Assembly (NCBI GenBank): GCA_965205525.1
Contig: OZ242171.1
Coordinates: 372,001-436,000, forward strand
Reading direction: 5' to 3'
Length of the DNA: 64,000 nt
From: G965205525 sp965205525
Lineage (GTDB): Bacteria > Pseudomonadota > Gammaproteobacteria > JABABF01
The notes beneath the pieces are model-generated. The model had not been told where the DNA came from. It saw nothing but the letters and a program-made list of their open reading frames with translations, and did no database searches. Made by a program: the position numbers and the translations under genes. Positions 25,494-34,724 of the stretch are shown piece by piece; position 1 is the stretch's first letter, and each line of letters begins with the position of its first letter.

Positions 25494-26173
25494 TGCGTAC
25501 TTTTTTTGTGGCAGGCACCGATACCGGTGTCGGCAAAACCCTGTTCGCCTGCGCTCTGTTGGAGTGCGCCCGTCGCCTGGGGCTTCGCACTATCGCTCTG
25601 AAGCCGGTAGCGGCTGGAGGCGAGAATAAAGAGGGTGCTGTGCACAACGATGATGTGCTGCTCCTGCAGCGGCATGCCACCTTATCTCTGCCCTACGGCG
25701 AGGCCAATGCAAGTACGCTGCCCGATGCCTTGGCTCCCCACATCGCCGCCCGACGGGTCGGGCTTGCCTTGGCGGCGGCTCCCTTGGCGGATGCTTGTCG
25801 CCGGGCCTTGGCTGGGGAGGCCGATCTGGCCCTGATTGAGGGGGCAGGGGGCTGGCGGGTACCCCTGAACGAGAGGGAGAGCATGGCGGATATTCCGCGT
25901 CTTTTGCAGGTGCCGGTGCTCCTGGTGGCGGGCATGCGTCTCGGCTGCCTGAATCACACCCTGCTGAGCGCCGAGGCGATTCTGGCGGATGGTCTGTCCC
26001 TGGCCGGCTGGGTTGCCAGCTGCCCGGGAGGAAAGATGGATGCCCTGGAAGAAAACCTGGCCGCCCTGAAAGAGCGTTTGCCCGCTCCCTGCCTGGGGTT
26101 CATCCCCCCCGGGACACCGGAGCCTTCCCAGGCCGCCCAATATCTGGATTGGGAGCCTTTGGGCATCCCTTGA
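25493..26173 (+). CDS. bioD: Dethiobiotin synthetase BioD
   Basis: 226-residue ATP-dependent enzyme closing the ureido ring. P-loop GTDTGVGKT, KPVAAG and IEGAGGWRVPL are intact. The ATG shares one base with the bioHC stop; a GTG directly before it is in frame and would add one residue. AAGAGG lies only two bases upstream, so coupling to bioHC translation probably matters. Last gene of the bio operon. Confidence 0.95.
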   Translation: MRTFFVAGTDTGVGKTLFACALLECARRLGLRTIALKPVAAGGENKEGAVHNDDVLLLQRHATLSLPYGEANASTLPDALAPHIAARRVGLALAAAPLADACRRALAGEADLALIEGAGGWRVPLNERESMADIPRLLQVPVLLVAGMRLGCLNHTLLSAEAILADGLSLAGWVASCPGGKMDALEENLAALKERLPAPCLGFIPPGTPEPSQAAQYLDWEPLGIP

Positions 26174-26201
26174 TAGCCGCAAGATAGGTGACACCCGGGG
26201 A

Positions 26202-26226
26202 GTACTTGACTAATCTGCTCGGGTAT
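26202..26226 (+). promoter_or_regulatory. IscR type 1 binding site at the isc promoter
   Basis: This 25-bp element fits the known type 1 IscR consensus (ATASYYGAC... YAGTCRRSTAT) at 21 of 25 positions by eye; it begins GTACTTGACT and ends CTCGGGTAT. TTGACT inside it can serve as -35. It lies 41 bp before iscR, where E. coli [2Fe-2S]-IscR represses its own operon. Confidence 0.75.
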
Positions 26227-26266
26227 TGTAAAGTGCGTCTGCGCTCGAGATTGAAGGAGTATATTC

Positions 26267-26737
26267 ATGAAGCTCAGCACCCGGGGAAGATACGCGGTTA
26301 CCGCCATGCTGGACTTGGCTTTCAGCGGCCATTCCGCGCCTTGCACGCTGCGCGAAATCTCCGCTCGCCAAGGGGTTTCGCACCAGTATCTGGAACAGAT
26401 CTTTAACCGCCTGCGCCACCGGGGGCTGGTGGAGAGCGTGCGCGGCCCCGGGGGCGGGTACACACTGGCCCTTCCGCCCCATACCATCTCTGCTGCGGAC
26501 ATCATAGAAGCCGTGGATGAAGAGGTGAATATCACCCGCTGCGGTGGCCGGGGCAACTGTCATAATGGCGAAACCTGCCTGACTCACCACCTGTGGGAGG
26601 ACTTGGGCGGGCAGATCCGAAGTTTTCTAAGCGGCATCACCCTGTCCGACCTCGTGGCCCGGGGCGAGATGCGCCTTATTGCCGCCCGCCAGCACCAGCG
26701 CCCCCAGCGGGACGTGCTGCCGACGGTAGCTCGCTGA
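26267..26737 (+). CDS. iscR: Fe-S cluster regulator IscR
   Basis: 156-residue Rrf2-family repressor. N-terminal winged helix (MKLSTRGRYAVTAMLDLA), then the cluster loop with Cys92, Cys98, Cys104 and His107, at exactly the E. coli positions. With a [2Fe-2S] cluster it represses isc; apo-protein regulates other genes. GAAGGAG precedes the ATG. A matching site lies just upstream, consistent with autorepression. Confidence 0.97.
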   Translation: MKLSTRGRYAVTAMLDLAFSGHSAPCTLREISARQGVSHQYLEQIFNRLRHRGLVESVRGPGGGYTLALPPHTISAADIIEAVDEEVNITRCGGRGNCHNGETCLTHHLWEDLGGQIRSFLSGITLSDLVARGEMRLIAARQHQRPQRDVLPTVAR

Positions 26738-26765
26738 AGTACGGAACCCAGGCAGAGAGCACTTT

Positions 26766-27983
26766 ATGAAACTTCCCATTTACATGGACTATGCCGCCAC
26801 CACGCCGATGGATCCCAGAGTGGTGGAAAAGATGACCGAGTGCATGACCCGGGATGGCATATTCGGCAATCCCGCATCGCGCTCCCATGTTTTCGGCTGG
26901 AAGGCAGAGGAGGCGGTGGAGAAAGCACGTCGGCAGGTGGCCGATCTTATCGGCGCCAACCCCCGGGAGATCATCTGGACCTCCGGTGCCACCGAGGCCA
27001 ATAATTTGGCGATCAAGGGGGCGGCGCATTTCTATGCCGAGAGCAAAGGGCGGCACATCATCACCTCAAAAGTTGAGCACAAGGCGGTACTGGACACCTG
27101 CCGTCAGCTGGAGCGAGAGGGTTTTGAGGTGACCTATTTAGACCCGGACAAGAAGGGCAGAATTGAGCCCGATGCAGTGGCCAAAGCGCTGCGGGATGAC
27201 ACCGTCCTGGCATCTTTTATGCATGCCAACAATGAGATCGGCTCCGTCAGCGATATCGCCGCCATCGGTGCTGTCACCCGGGAGAAGGGTGTGCTCTTGC
27301 ACTCGGACGCTGCCCAGAGTGTCGGCAAGATACCCTTGGACATGAGCAGCACGCAGGTGGATCTGCTGTCTCTGACCGGCCACAAGATCTACGGGCCGAA
27401 GGGCATCGGCGCCCTCTATGTTCAGCGCAAGCCCAGGGTGCGTCTGACAGCCCAGATGCACGGCGGCGGCCATGAGCGGGGCCTGCGCTCCGGCACCCTT
27501 CCCACCCACCAGATCATCGGCATGGGAGAAGCCTGCGCCATCGCCGCCCAGGAAATGGAGAAGGAAGGCAAGCGCACCAGCAAACTGCGCCGCCGCCTGT
27601 GGGATGGCGTGCAGGATATTGAACAGCTGTTCCTCAACGGTGACGAGAAGCACTGCTTGCCAGGCACCTTGAATATCAGCATCAATTTCGTAGAGGGAGA
27701 GTCCCTCATTATGGCGCTGAAAGATGTTGCGCTCTCCTCCGGCTCGGCCTGCACTTCCGCCAGTCTTGAACCCTCGTATGTGCTGCGCGCGCTGGGGCTG
27801 AATGACGGGCTGGCCCACAGCTCACTCCGTTTTTCCATAGGTCGTTACACCACCGAAGAAGAGGTGGACCACATTGTGGCCCAGCTGCGCCACGCCGTTG
27901 AAAGGCTGCGCGAGCTGTCCCCTCTGTGGGATATGCACCGAGAGGGCATTGACTTGGATTCGATTGAGTGGGACACCCACTGA
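26766..27983 (+). CDS. iscS: Cysteine desulfurase IscS
   Basis: 405-residue PLP enzyme passing sulfur to IscU, MnmA and others. Lys207 in SLTGHKIYGPKG holds PLP, and Cys329 in SSGSACTSAS carries the persulfide. The ending SPLWDMHREGIDLDSIEWDTH-like tail is typical of IscS. In the window it links the Fe-S operon with tRNA thiolation by MnmA. Confidence 0.98.
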   Translation: MKLPIYMDYAATTPMDPRVVEKMTECMTRDGIFGNPASRSHVFGWKAEEAVEKARRQVADLIGANPREIIWTSGATEANNLAIKGAAHFYAESKGRHIITSKVEHKAVLDTCRQLEREGFEVTYLDPDKKGRIEPDAVAKALRDDTVLASFMHANNEIGSVSDIAAIGAVTREKGVLLHSDAAQSVGKIPLDMSSTQVDLLSLTGHKIYGPKGIGALYVQRKPRVRLTAQMHGGGHERGLRSGTLPTHQIIGMGEACAIAAQEMEKEGKRTSKLRRRLWDGVQDIEQLFLNGDEKHCLPGTLNISINFVEGESLIMALKDVALSSGSACTSASLEPSYVLRALGLNDGLAHSSLRFSIGRYTTEEEVDHIVAQLRHAVERLRELSPLWDMHREGIDLDSIEWDTH

Positions 27984-28018
27984 ACATACAGCAGCACCTA
28001 CCAGCGAGGAAAATCATC

Positions 28019-28429
28019 ATGGCATACAGCGACAAAGTGTTAGAGCACTACGAAAAACCGCGCAATGTCGGCACACTGGATGCCGACGATGTGAACGTCG
28101 GCACCGGCATGGTCGGCGCCCCGGCCTGCGGCGATGTAATGCGCCTGCAGATCCGAGTCGGCGAGGGGGGCGTAATTGAAGATGCCCGTTTCAAGACCTA
28201 TGGCTGCGGTTCGGCCATTGCCTCCAGCTCTCTGCTCACCGAATGGGTGAAGGGCAAGAGCCTGGAAGAGGCCGGGCAGATCCGCAACTCGGATATCGTC
28301 GAGGAGCTGGCCCTGCCGCCGGTGAAGATCCACTGCTCGGTGCTGGCGGAGGATGCCATCAGGGCCGCCATTGAAGACCTGCGCAAAAAGCGCGGGGAGG
28401 CACCGGCGGACGACGTACAGAAGAGCTGA
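28019..28429 (+). CDS. iscU: Fe-S cluster scaffold IscU
   Basis: 136-residue scaffold. Cys37, Asp39, Cys63, His105 and Cys106 form the cluster site, and LPPVK (99-103) is the HscA recognition motif. ATG follows GAGGA. The C-terminus EAPADDVQKS is a short extension. Confidence 0.98.
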   Translation: MAYSDKVLEHYEKPRNVGTLDADDVNVGTGMVGAPACGDVMRLQIRVGEGGVIEDARFKTYGCGSAIASSSLLTEWVKGKSLEEAGQIRNSDIVEELALPPVKIHCSVLAEDAIRAAIEDLRKKRGEAPADDVQKS

Positions 28430-28434
28430 CACCC

Positions 28435-28758
28435 GTGTCCCTCACCATGACGGCCGCTGCTGCCCGGCACATTAACGAGCAGCTGGTGCGCCGGGGGTCC
28501 GGTCTCGGCATCCGTGTCGGCATCCGCACCGCCGGCTGCTCCGGGCTCGCCTACGTGCTGGAGTTCGTGGACGAGATGGCTCTGGAGGATCGTGTGTTTG
28601 AAGAGGCCGGGGTGCGCGTTTATGTGGACTCGAAGAGCCTTGCCTATTTGAACGGCACCGAGATAGACTTCGTGCGCGAGGGAGTAAACGAGGGTTTTCA
28701 ATTCAAAAACCCCAATGCCGCCAGCGAGTGCGGCTGCGGCGAAAGCTTTCACGTCTGA
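28435..28758 (+). CDS. iscA: A-type Fe-S carrier IscA
   Basis: 107-residue carrier with the three conserved cysteines at 35, 99 and 101 (AGCSG and CGCGESF). GTG start five bases after iscU; an ATG four codons later is the alternative and would remove three residues. Confidence 0.96.
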   Translation: MSLTMTAAAARHINEQLVRRGSGLGIRVGIRTAGCSGLAYVLEFVDEMALEDRVFEEAGVRVYVDSKSLAYLNGTEIDFVREGVNEGFQFKNPNAASECGCGESFHV

Positions 28759-28769
28759 AGGGTGCGGCT

Positions 28770-29306
28770 ATGGGTCGGCCCGAAACCGCCGGCGGGCCGG
28801 ATTATTTTCGGCTCTTCAACCTGCCCCAGAGTTATTTCCTAGACACAGTGGAATTGCAGGCCCGCTACCGCTCTTTGCAGCAAAAGCTGCACCCGGACCG
28901 CTTTGTCGGCGGCATGCCCCAGGAACAGCGGCTGGCATTGCAGCGCACCGGGCTGCTCAACCGGGCATTCCAGGTATTGCAGTCCCCGGTAGAGCGGGCC
29001 AGGCACCTCTTGGAATGTCTGGGCCTGCAGATTTCTCCCGAGAAGACCATCTCCAAAGATCCGGCATTCCTGATGAGCCAGATGGAGGCCCGCGAGCAGC
29101 TGGCCGAGCGGCGAGACGCGGGGGACACCGCCGGTCTGGAGGTGCTGGGCCGACAGGCGGATGCAGACTTTGAAGAGCGAGCCCAGGCGTTTGCCAAGGC
29201 GGTCGCTGCCGGCGATTTGGCGGCGGCGCATGCCCTGTTTTTGAAGATGCAATTCACCGCCCGCCTGGGCGCGGAGATTTCAGCAGTCCGGCAAGAGCTG
29301 GCCTAG
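28770..29306 (+). CDS. hscB: J-domain co-chaperone HscB
   Basis: 178-residue partner of HscA that delivers IscU. The J domain carries the HPD motif in KLHPDRF near residue 45, followed by the C-terminal IscU-binding helices. The ATG at 28770 follows GAAGGG; an upstream in-frame start lies inside iscA. A 248-bp gap follows before hscA, wider than usual. Confidence 0.95.
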   Translation: MGRPETAGGPDYFRLFNLPQSYFLDTVELQARYRSLQQKLHPDRFVGGMPQEQRLALQRTGLLNRAFQVLQSPVERARHLLECLGLQISPEKTISKDPAFLMSQMEAREQLAERRDAGDTAGLEVLGRQADADFEERAQAFAKAVAAGDLAAAHALFLKMQFTARLGAEISAVRQELA

Positions 29307-29554
29307 CCTGCCTTTCTCGCCGCACCGCTCGAGCGCTGAAATTGAAAATCCCCGCTTTCAGAAAATTCCTCGCCAAGCGCTGCCCGCCCGGCATTCGCAC
29401 AGCGCATACGCCATGCTCCTGTCCGGTTTCTCGCTGCTGATGGCTCTGCACCCCCGGGCTTGCTGTCGCTGCCCTGCCTGCCCCTTTCGGTGTCCGTCGC
29501 CTGCAGAATTTTCTCTTTGGGCAGAGCGTCCTTTCGCGCGGCATCCGGACTGAA
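29307..29554. other. Gap inside the isc operon, hscB to hscA
   Basis: 248 bp where homologous operons have few bases. No conserved frame, strong promoter or terminator was recognised. Confidence 0.5.
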
Positions 29555-31435
29555 ATGGCACTTCTGCAGATCAGCGAGCCGGGAGGTGCCCCGGGGAAGA
29601 GTCAGAGGCCTGCCCGCCAAGCTGTGATCGGCATAGATCTCGGCACCACCAACTCCCTGGTGGCAACGGTGGTGGAGGGTGTGCCTCGCGTGCTGGCCGA
29701 CGAGTTCGGCGCCGACCTGATGCCCTCGGCGGTGCGCTACCTGCCAGATGGGAAGATTGAAATCGGAGCTGCCGCCCGCCAGGCCGCCGTCGAAGACCCG
29801 TACAACACCCTGCTCTCAACCAAGCGTTTCATGGGGCGCAGCGCATCGGATGCAGGGCAGGATTTTCCCTACCGCATCGCGCCGGGGGAGGGCATGGTGC
29901 GCTTTAGCACCGTGGCGGGGGCAATCAGTCCGGTGGCAGTGGCGGCGGAGATCCTGCGCTCCCTTGCAGCCCGGGCAGAGGGCGTGCTCGGCAGCCGCCC
30001 GGAGGCCGCGGTGATCACCGTGCCCGCCTATTTTGACGATGCCCAGCGTCAGGCCACGGCGGATGCGGCGCGCCTGGCGGGACTGGATGTGCTGCGGCTC
30101 CTGAACGAGCCGACTGCGGCAGCGGTGGCCTACGGACTAGACCGCGGCGAGGAAAGCGTGGTCGCCGTGTATGACTTGGGGGGCGGCACCTTTGACATCT
30201 CCATCCTGCGTCTTTCGCGGGGCGTATTCCAAGTCCTCGCCACTGGCGGCAGCACCACCCTCGGCGGGGATGATTTTGACCATGCGGTGGCGGCCTGGCT
30301 CAGCAAAGAGGCGGGAATAGAGTCGGATTCTGGCGAGATACGCGCACTCTTAGAGCAGGCGCGGTGCGTTCGGGAGGATCTTAGCGACAGAGAGGAAGTC
30401 CCGATTGCATGGGCCGGATGGCAGGGCCGGCTCAGCCGAGAGCAGCTGGAGACGTTGACTCTGCCTTTAGTGGAGCGCACCTTGGCGGTCTGTCGCCGCT
30501 GTCTCGCCGATGCCGATCTTGGACCGGGGGATGTTCATCACGTGCTCCTGGTGGGCGGGGCGACTCGCATGCCGATGGTGCAGAGCAGCGTGGCAGCTTT
30601 TTTCGGCCGCGAGCCCTTCTGTGATATTGACCCCGACCGGGCGGTGGCGCTGGGGGCTGCCCTGCAGGCGGACTTGCTGGCAGGAGGGCGGCAGGGGGAC
30701 GACCTGCTGCTCTTGGATGTGCTCCCTCTATCCCTTGGCATTGAGGTCATGGGGGGGCTGGTGGAGCAGATCATTCCCCGCAATACGCCTATTCCGGTGT
30801 CCATGACCCGCGAGCTCACCCTCGGCAAGGACGGGCAGACCGCCATGTCCGTCCACGTGCTGCAGGGAGAGCGGGATTTAGCTGCGGACTGCCGCTCCCT
30901 TGCCCGCTTTGAACTGCGTGGCATACCGCCCATGGTCGCCGGCGCTGCCCGGGTGCAGGTTAGCTTCCAGGTGGATGCCGACAGTCTGCTCAGTGTCTCG
31001 GCCGAGGAGGAGACCACCGGCACGAGCAGCAGCATACAGGTAAAGCCCTCCTATGGTCTTGCCGAGGAGGAGGTGGCGGCGATGCTGCAGGCTTCCCTTG
31101 AGTACGCGGAGGAAGATCGGGATACCCGTGCCCTGCACGAGGCGCGAAGCGGGGCGGAGCGCATGCTGGTCTCTCTGGAAGCTGCCCTTGCCATAGATGG
31201 AGAGAAGCTCCTTTCGTCGGTGGAGCGGGAGGCCATCGCAAAGGAGCAGGCGAGTCTGCGGGTGCTCATCGCCGGAGATAACCATCGGGCCATCGCCCGA
31301 CAGGTGGAGCGGCTGGATGAGGCGAGTTCCGTCTTTGCCGAGCGACGCATGAATGCAGCCGTGCAGCAGGCCCTGGTGGGCCGCCAGCTGGACGAGGCCG
31401 AGGCGGGAGACATCGGCGGCGGCGGCGGCGTCTGA
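29555..31435 (+). CDS. hscA: Hsp70-type chaperone HscA
   Basis: 626-residue Hsp70 dedicated to IscU. ATPase domain with GIDLGTTNSLVA, LNEPTAAAVAYGLD and VYDLGGGTFDISIL; substrate domain begins near LLLDVLPLSLGIEVMGG. It lacks the EEVD-like DnaK tail and ends in a glycine run. Length matches HscA rather than DnaK. Confidence 0.97.
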   Translation: MALLQISEPGGAPGKSQRPARQAVIGIDLGTTNSLVATVVEGVPRVLADEFGADLMPSAVRYLPDGKIEIGAAARQAAVEDPYNTLLSTKRFMGRSASDAGQDFPYRIAPGEGMVRFSTVAGAISPVAVAAEILRSLAARAEGVLGSRPEAAVITVPAYFDDAQRQATADAARLAGLDVLRLLNEPTAAAVAYGLDRGEESVVAVYDLGGGTFDISILRLSRGVFQVLATGGSTTLGGDDFDHAVAAWLSKEAGIESDSGEIRALLEQARCVREDLSDREEVPIAWAGWQGRLSREQLETLTLPLVERTLAVCRRCLADADLGPGDVHHVLLVGGATRMPMVQSSVAAFFGREPFCDIDPDRAVALGAALQADLLAGGRQGDDLLLLDVLPLSLGIEVMGGLVEQIIPRNTPIPVSMTRELTLGKDGQTAMSVHVLQGERDLAADCRSLARFELRGIPPMVAGAARVQVSFQVDADSLLSVSAEEETTGTSSSIQVKPSYGLAEEEVAAMLQASLEYAEEDRDTRALHEARSGAERMLVSLEAALAIDGEKLLSSVEREAIAKEQASLRVLIAGDNHRAIARQVERLDEASSVFAERRMNAAVQQALVGRQLDEAEAGDIGGGGGV

Positions 31436-31440
31436 CTGCT

Positions 31441-31779
31441 GTGCCCAGCATCGTCGTGCTGCCCCACGAGAGCATCTGCCCCGAAGGGACGCAGGTGCAG
31501 GCAGACTCGGGGGAGAGCGTCTGCCGTGCCCTCCTGCGGGCAGGCGTGGGGATTGAACATGCCTGCGAGATGTCCTGTGCCTGCACCACCTGCCATGTCG
31601 TCGTGCGGGAGGGCTTTGATTCCATGAAGCTGCCGGACGAGCTTGAAGAGGATTACCTGGACAAGGCATGGGGGCTTGAGCCGAACTCCCGCCTCAGTTG
31701 TCAGGCTCTGGTGGCGGAGGAAGATCTGGTGGTAGAGATCCCCCGCTACACCATCAACATGGTTTCGGAACATTCCTGA
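31441..31779 (+). CDS. fdx: ISC-type [2Fe-2S] ferredoxin
   Basis: 112-residue adrenodoxin-type ferredoxin supplying electrons for cluster assembly. Ligands are Cys42, Cys48 and Cys51 in ACEMSCACTTC and a fourth Cys in RLSCQAL. GTG start five bases after hscA. The ending VEIPRYTINMVSEHS is typical. Confidence 0.97.
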   Translation: MPSIVVLPHESICPEGTQVQADSGESVCRALLRAGVGIEHACEMSCACTTCHVVVREGFDSMKLPDELEEDYLDKAWGLEPNSRLSCQALVAEEDLVVEIPRYTINMVSEHS

Positions 31780-31800
31780 ACACGCTGGAGACCACAGATT

Positions 31801-31998
31801 ATGCGCTGGACCGACATCCATGAGATTGCACTGACTCTAGACGAGCGCCACCCGGACGAAGACCTGCAGTACCTGCGTTTCACAGACCTGCACCGCTGGG
31901 TCTGCGAGCTTGAGGGGTTTGAGGATGCGCCGGAGAAATCCAATGAGCGCATCCTGGAGGCGATACAGATGGCCTGGATTGAAGAGCGCGACGGATGA
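31801..31998 (+). CDS. iscX: IscX
   Basis: 65-residue acidic protein that binds IscS and iron and modulates assembly. WTDIHEIALTLDERHPDEDLQYLRFTDLH and the ending AIQMAWIEERDG fit the family. Last gene of the isc operon; ndk follows from its own -10 box. Confidence 0.96.
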   Translation: MRWTDIHEIALTLDERHPDEDLQYLRFTDLHRWVCELEGFEDAPEKSNERILEAIQMAWIEERDG

Positions 31999-32012
31999 AA
32001 AATGCCACGCTG

Positions 32013-32018
32013 TATAAT
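32013..32018 (+). promoter_or_regulatory. Probable ndk -10 box
   Basis: Perfect TATAAT preceded directly by TG, 28 bp before the ndk ATG. No good -35 hexamer is visible. It would let ndk be expressed apart from isc. Confidence 0.45.
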
Positions 32019-32045
32019 TAAAAACTTTGTCTGCGAGGTGCGGGT

Positions 32046-32471
32046 ATGAGTGCAGAGCGTACACTTTCCATCATCAAGCCAGACGCGGTGGCCAGGGGGG
32101 CCATCGGCGAAATCTACGGCAGATTTGAAAATAGCGGACTGCGGATAGTCGCTGCAAAAATGCTGCGCCTGAGCACCGCAGATGCCGAGGGTTTTTACGC
32201 CGAGCATGCGGGACGGCCTTTTTTTGATTCCCTGGTGAAGTTTATGACTTCCGGCCCCATCATGGTGCAGGTGCTAGAGGGAGAATCCGCCATCGCCTGT
32301 AATCGTCGTCTGATGGGTTCTACCGACCCGAAAGAGGCGGAGCCGGGCACAATCCGCGCCGATTTTGCGCAATCTATAGAGGCCAATGCGGCGCATGGAT
32401 CTGATTCCCAAAAGGCGGCGGAGCGCGAAATTAACTATTTTTTCACCGCCTCTGACATCTGCTCCCACTGA
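32046..32471 (+). CDS. ndk: Nucleoside diphosphate kinase
   Basis: 141-residue enzyme balancing nucleoside triphosphates. KPDAVARGAIGEI opens the fold and His117 in NAAHGSDS is the phosphorylated residue. The isc-ndk-rlmN order is as in pseudomonads. Confidence 0.98.
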   Translation: MSAERTLSIIKPDAVARGAIGEIYGRFENSGLRIVAAKMLRLSTADAEGFYAEHAGRPFFDSLVKFMTSGPIMVQVLEGESAIACNRRLMGSTDPKEAEPGTIRADFAQSIEANAAHGSDSQKAAEREINYFFTASDICSH

Positions 32472-32477
32472 GTAAAA

Positions 32478-33596
32478 ATGTCATCGGTGCAGAGTGCAGA
32501 GAGGGCGGAGAAAACCGATCTCCTGGGCTTGCCTCGTGCCCGTCTTGAAGACCATTTTGTCGCCCTTGGTGAATCGCCTTTCCGCGCCCGACAGCTGCTG
32601 AAGTGGATCCACCATCACGGGGTGACCGACTTTTCTCAGATGACGGATTTCGGTCTTGGCCTGCGCACCCGTCTCACCGACACCGCCGACATCGTGCCGC
32701 CGCCCTTCTCACAGCAGCGGCAGTCGGTGGACGGCTGCTGCAAGTGGCTGCTGCCGGTGGCGGACAGCGCCGTGGAGACGGTATTCATTCCCGACGGCGC
32801 CCGGGGCACCCTGTGCGTTTCCTCCCAGGCAGGATGCAGCCTGAACTGCACCTTCTGCTCCACTGGCCGCCAGGGCTTTCAGTCCAGCCTGGCCCCCCGG
32901 GAGATCATCGGCCAGGTGTGGCGCGCCCACGAGGCCCTCTCGGCCTTCCAGCCGGGCAAGAACCGCCGCATCACCAACATCGTTCTGATGGGCATGGGCG
33001 AGCCGCTGCTTAACTTTGACAGCACGGTGGCTGCCACCGACATCATGATGGATGATTTCGGCTACGGCATTCCCGGGCGGCGGGTGACCATCAGCACCGC
33101 CGGGGTAGCGCCTGCCATTGTGCGCCTGGCCCGGGTGAGCCGGGCGGCCTTGGCGGTGTCTCTGCACGCCCCCGACGACAGCCTGCGCAATGAATTGGTG
33201 CCTCTGAATCGCAAGTATCCCCTCGCAGACCTTCTGCAGGCCTGTCAGGAGTACCTGCATATTCTCGGCAATCGGCGCCGGGTGGTCACTTTTGAATACA
33301 CCTTGCTCGCCGGTGTCAACGACAGCCCGGCCCAGGCCCGGGATACCGCCCGCCTGCTGCGCGGGCTGCCCTGCAAGATCAACCTGATCCCCTTCAATCC
33401 CTTCCCGGGCGCGCCTTATCGCCGCCCGGATCCCGCCGCTACGGCTGCTTTTCAGGAACAGCTGCGCCGGGCCAACTACATCGCTACCGTGCGCTCCACC
33501 CGGGGTGAGGACATTGATGCCGCCTGCGGACAGCTGCGGGGGCGGGTGGTGGACCACACAAAACGCAGCCTGCGCTTAGCGGCCGCTGCCGGCTGA
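32478..33596 (+). CDS. rlmN: Dual-specificity RNA methyltransferase RlmN
   Basis: 372-residue radical SAM enzyme methylating A2503 of 23S rRNA and A37 of tRNAs. Cluster cysteines 120, 124 and 127 are in CSLNCTFC; the second catalytic Cys is in IDAACGQLRG near the C-terminus. GMGEPLLN is intact. The next gene is ispG after 9 bp: pilF and rodZ, usually between, are missing. Confidence 0.97.
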   Translation: MSSVQSAERAEKTDLLGLPRARLEDHFVALGESPFRARQLLKWIHHHGVTDFSQMTDFGLGLRTRLTDTADIVPPPFSQQRQSVDGCCKWLLPVADSAVETVFIPDGARGTLCVSSQAGCSLNCTFCSTGRQGFQSSLAPREIIGQVWRAHEALSAFQPGKNRRITNIVLMGMGEPLLNFDSTVAATDIMMDDFGYGIPGRRVTISTAGVAPAIVRLARVSRAALAVSLHAPDDSLRNELVPLNRKYPLADLLQACQEYLHILGNRRRVVTFEYTLLAGVNDSPAQARDTARLLRGLPCKINLIPFNPFPGAPYRRPDPAATAAFQEQLRRANYIATVRSTRGEDIDAACGQLRGRVVDHTKRSLRLAAAAG

Positions 33597-33605
33597 GGGC
33601 CTGTC

Positions 33606-34724
33606 GTGTTCAGCGAATCCGGCATTTGCCGCCGTCCCACCCGACGCATCATGGTGGGCTCGGTGCCGGTGGGAGACGGTGCCCCCATATCCGTGCAGAG
33701 CATGACCAATACCGAAACCTGCGATGTGGCGGCCACCTTGGCCCAGGTGCAGCGGCTGGCGGCGGTCGGCGCCGATATCGTGCGGGTTTCCGTGCCGACC
33801 ATGGAGGCCGCCCGCGCCTTCGGCGAGATTCACCGTCGGGCGGCGGTGCCCCTGGTGGCGGATATTCACTTTGACCACCGTATCGCCTTAGAGGTGCTGG
33901 AACAGGGCGTGGATTGCCTGCGCATTAATCCCGGGAATATCGGTCGCGAAGAGCGGGTGCGCTCGGTGGTGAGCGCTGCCCGGGAGCGGGGTGTGCCCCT
34001 GCGCATCGGTGTCAATGCCGGCTCCTTGGAGAAGGACCTCCTGCGCCGCTACGGCGAGCCCTCGGCGGAGGCGATGGTGGAATCGGCGCTGCGCCACGTG
34101 GCGATTCTGGAGCACCTGGATTTTTCTAACTTCAAAATTAGCGTAAAGGCCTCGGATGTATTTATGGCGATGGCAGCTTACAGGCAGCTGGCCGAGCGCA
34201 CCGAGCAGCCCCTGCACTTGGGGATTACCGAGGCGGGGAGCGCTCGCGGCGGCACCGTGAAATCCGCAGCTGGCCTCGCCCCGCTGCTGATGGAAGGTAT
34301 CGGCGATACCATTCGCATCTCACTGGCTGCCGACCCGGAAGAGGAGGTGCGGGTGGCCTGGGATCTATTGAAAAGCCTGCGCCTGCGCAGCAAGGGCATT
34401 CATTTCATCGCCTGCCCGGGCTGCTCCCGACAGAACTTTGATGTCATCCATACCGTCAATGAGCTGGAGCGCCGCCTAGAGGACTTGAGCACACCGGTGG
34501 ACGTGGCGATCATCGGCTGTTACGTGAATGGCCCGGGGGAATCCAGGGCTGCGGAGATCGGCCTTACCGGCAGTGCGCCGAACTCCATGCTGTTCTTAGA
34601 CGGCAAACCCTTTCAGAAAATTGGCGGCGAGGCCGACCTCCTGGGGGAGCTGGAAGCCGTGATTCGCCGCCGGGCGGCGGAGAAGGAAGAGCAGCTGATT
34701 GCCAGCGATACGGGCCAACCATGA
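33606..34724 (+). CDS. ispG: 4-hydroxy-3-methylbut-2-enyl diphosphate synthase IspG
   Basis: 372-residue Fe-S enzyme of the MEP isoprenoid pathway. Cluster ligands are in CPGCSRQ and CYVNGPGE. GTG start gives the standard N-terminus with RIMVGSVPVGDGAPISVQSMTNT. Overlaps hisS by 4 bp. Confidence 0.97.
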   Translation: MFSESGICRRPTRRIMVGSVPVGDGAPISVQSMTNTETCDVAATLAQVQRLAAVGADIVRVSVPTMEAARAFGEIHRRAAVPLVADIHFDHRIALEVLEQGVDCLRINPGNIGREERVRSVVSAARERGVPLRIGVNAGSLEKDLLRRYGEPSAEAMVESALRHVAILEHLDFSNFKISVKASDVFMAMAAYRQLAERTEQPLHLGITEAGSARGGTVKSAAGLAPLLMEGIGDTIRISLAADPEEEVRVAWDLLKSLRLRSKGIHFIACPGCSRQNFDVIHTVNELERRLEDLSTPVDVAIIGCYVNGPGESRAAEIGLTGSAPNSMLFLDGKPFQKIGGEADLLGELEAVIRRRAAEKEEQLIASDTGQP

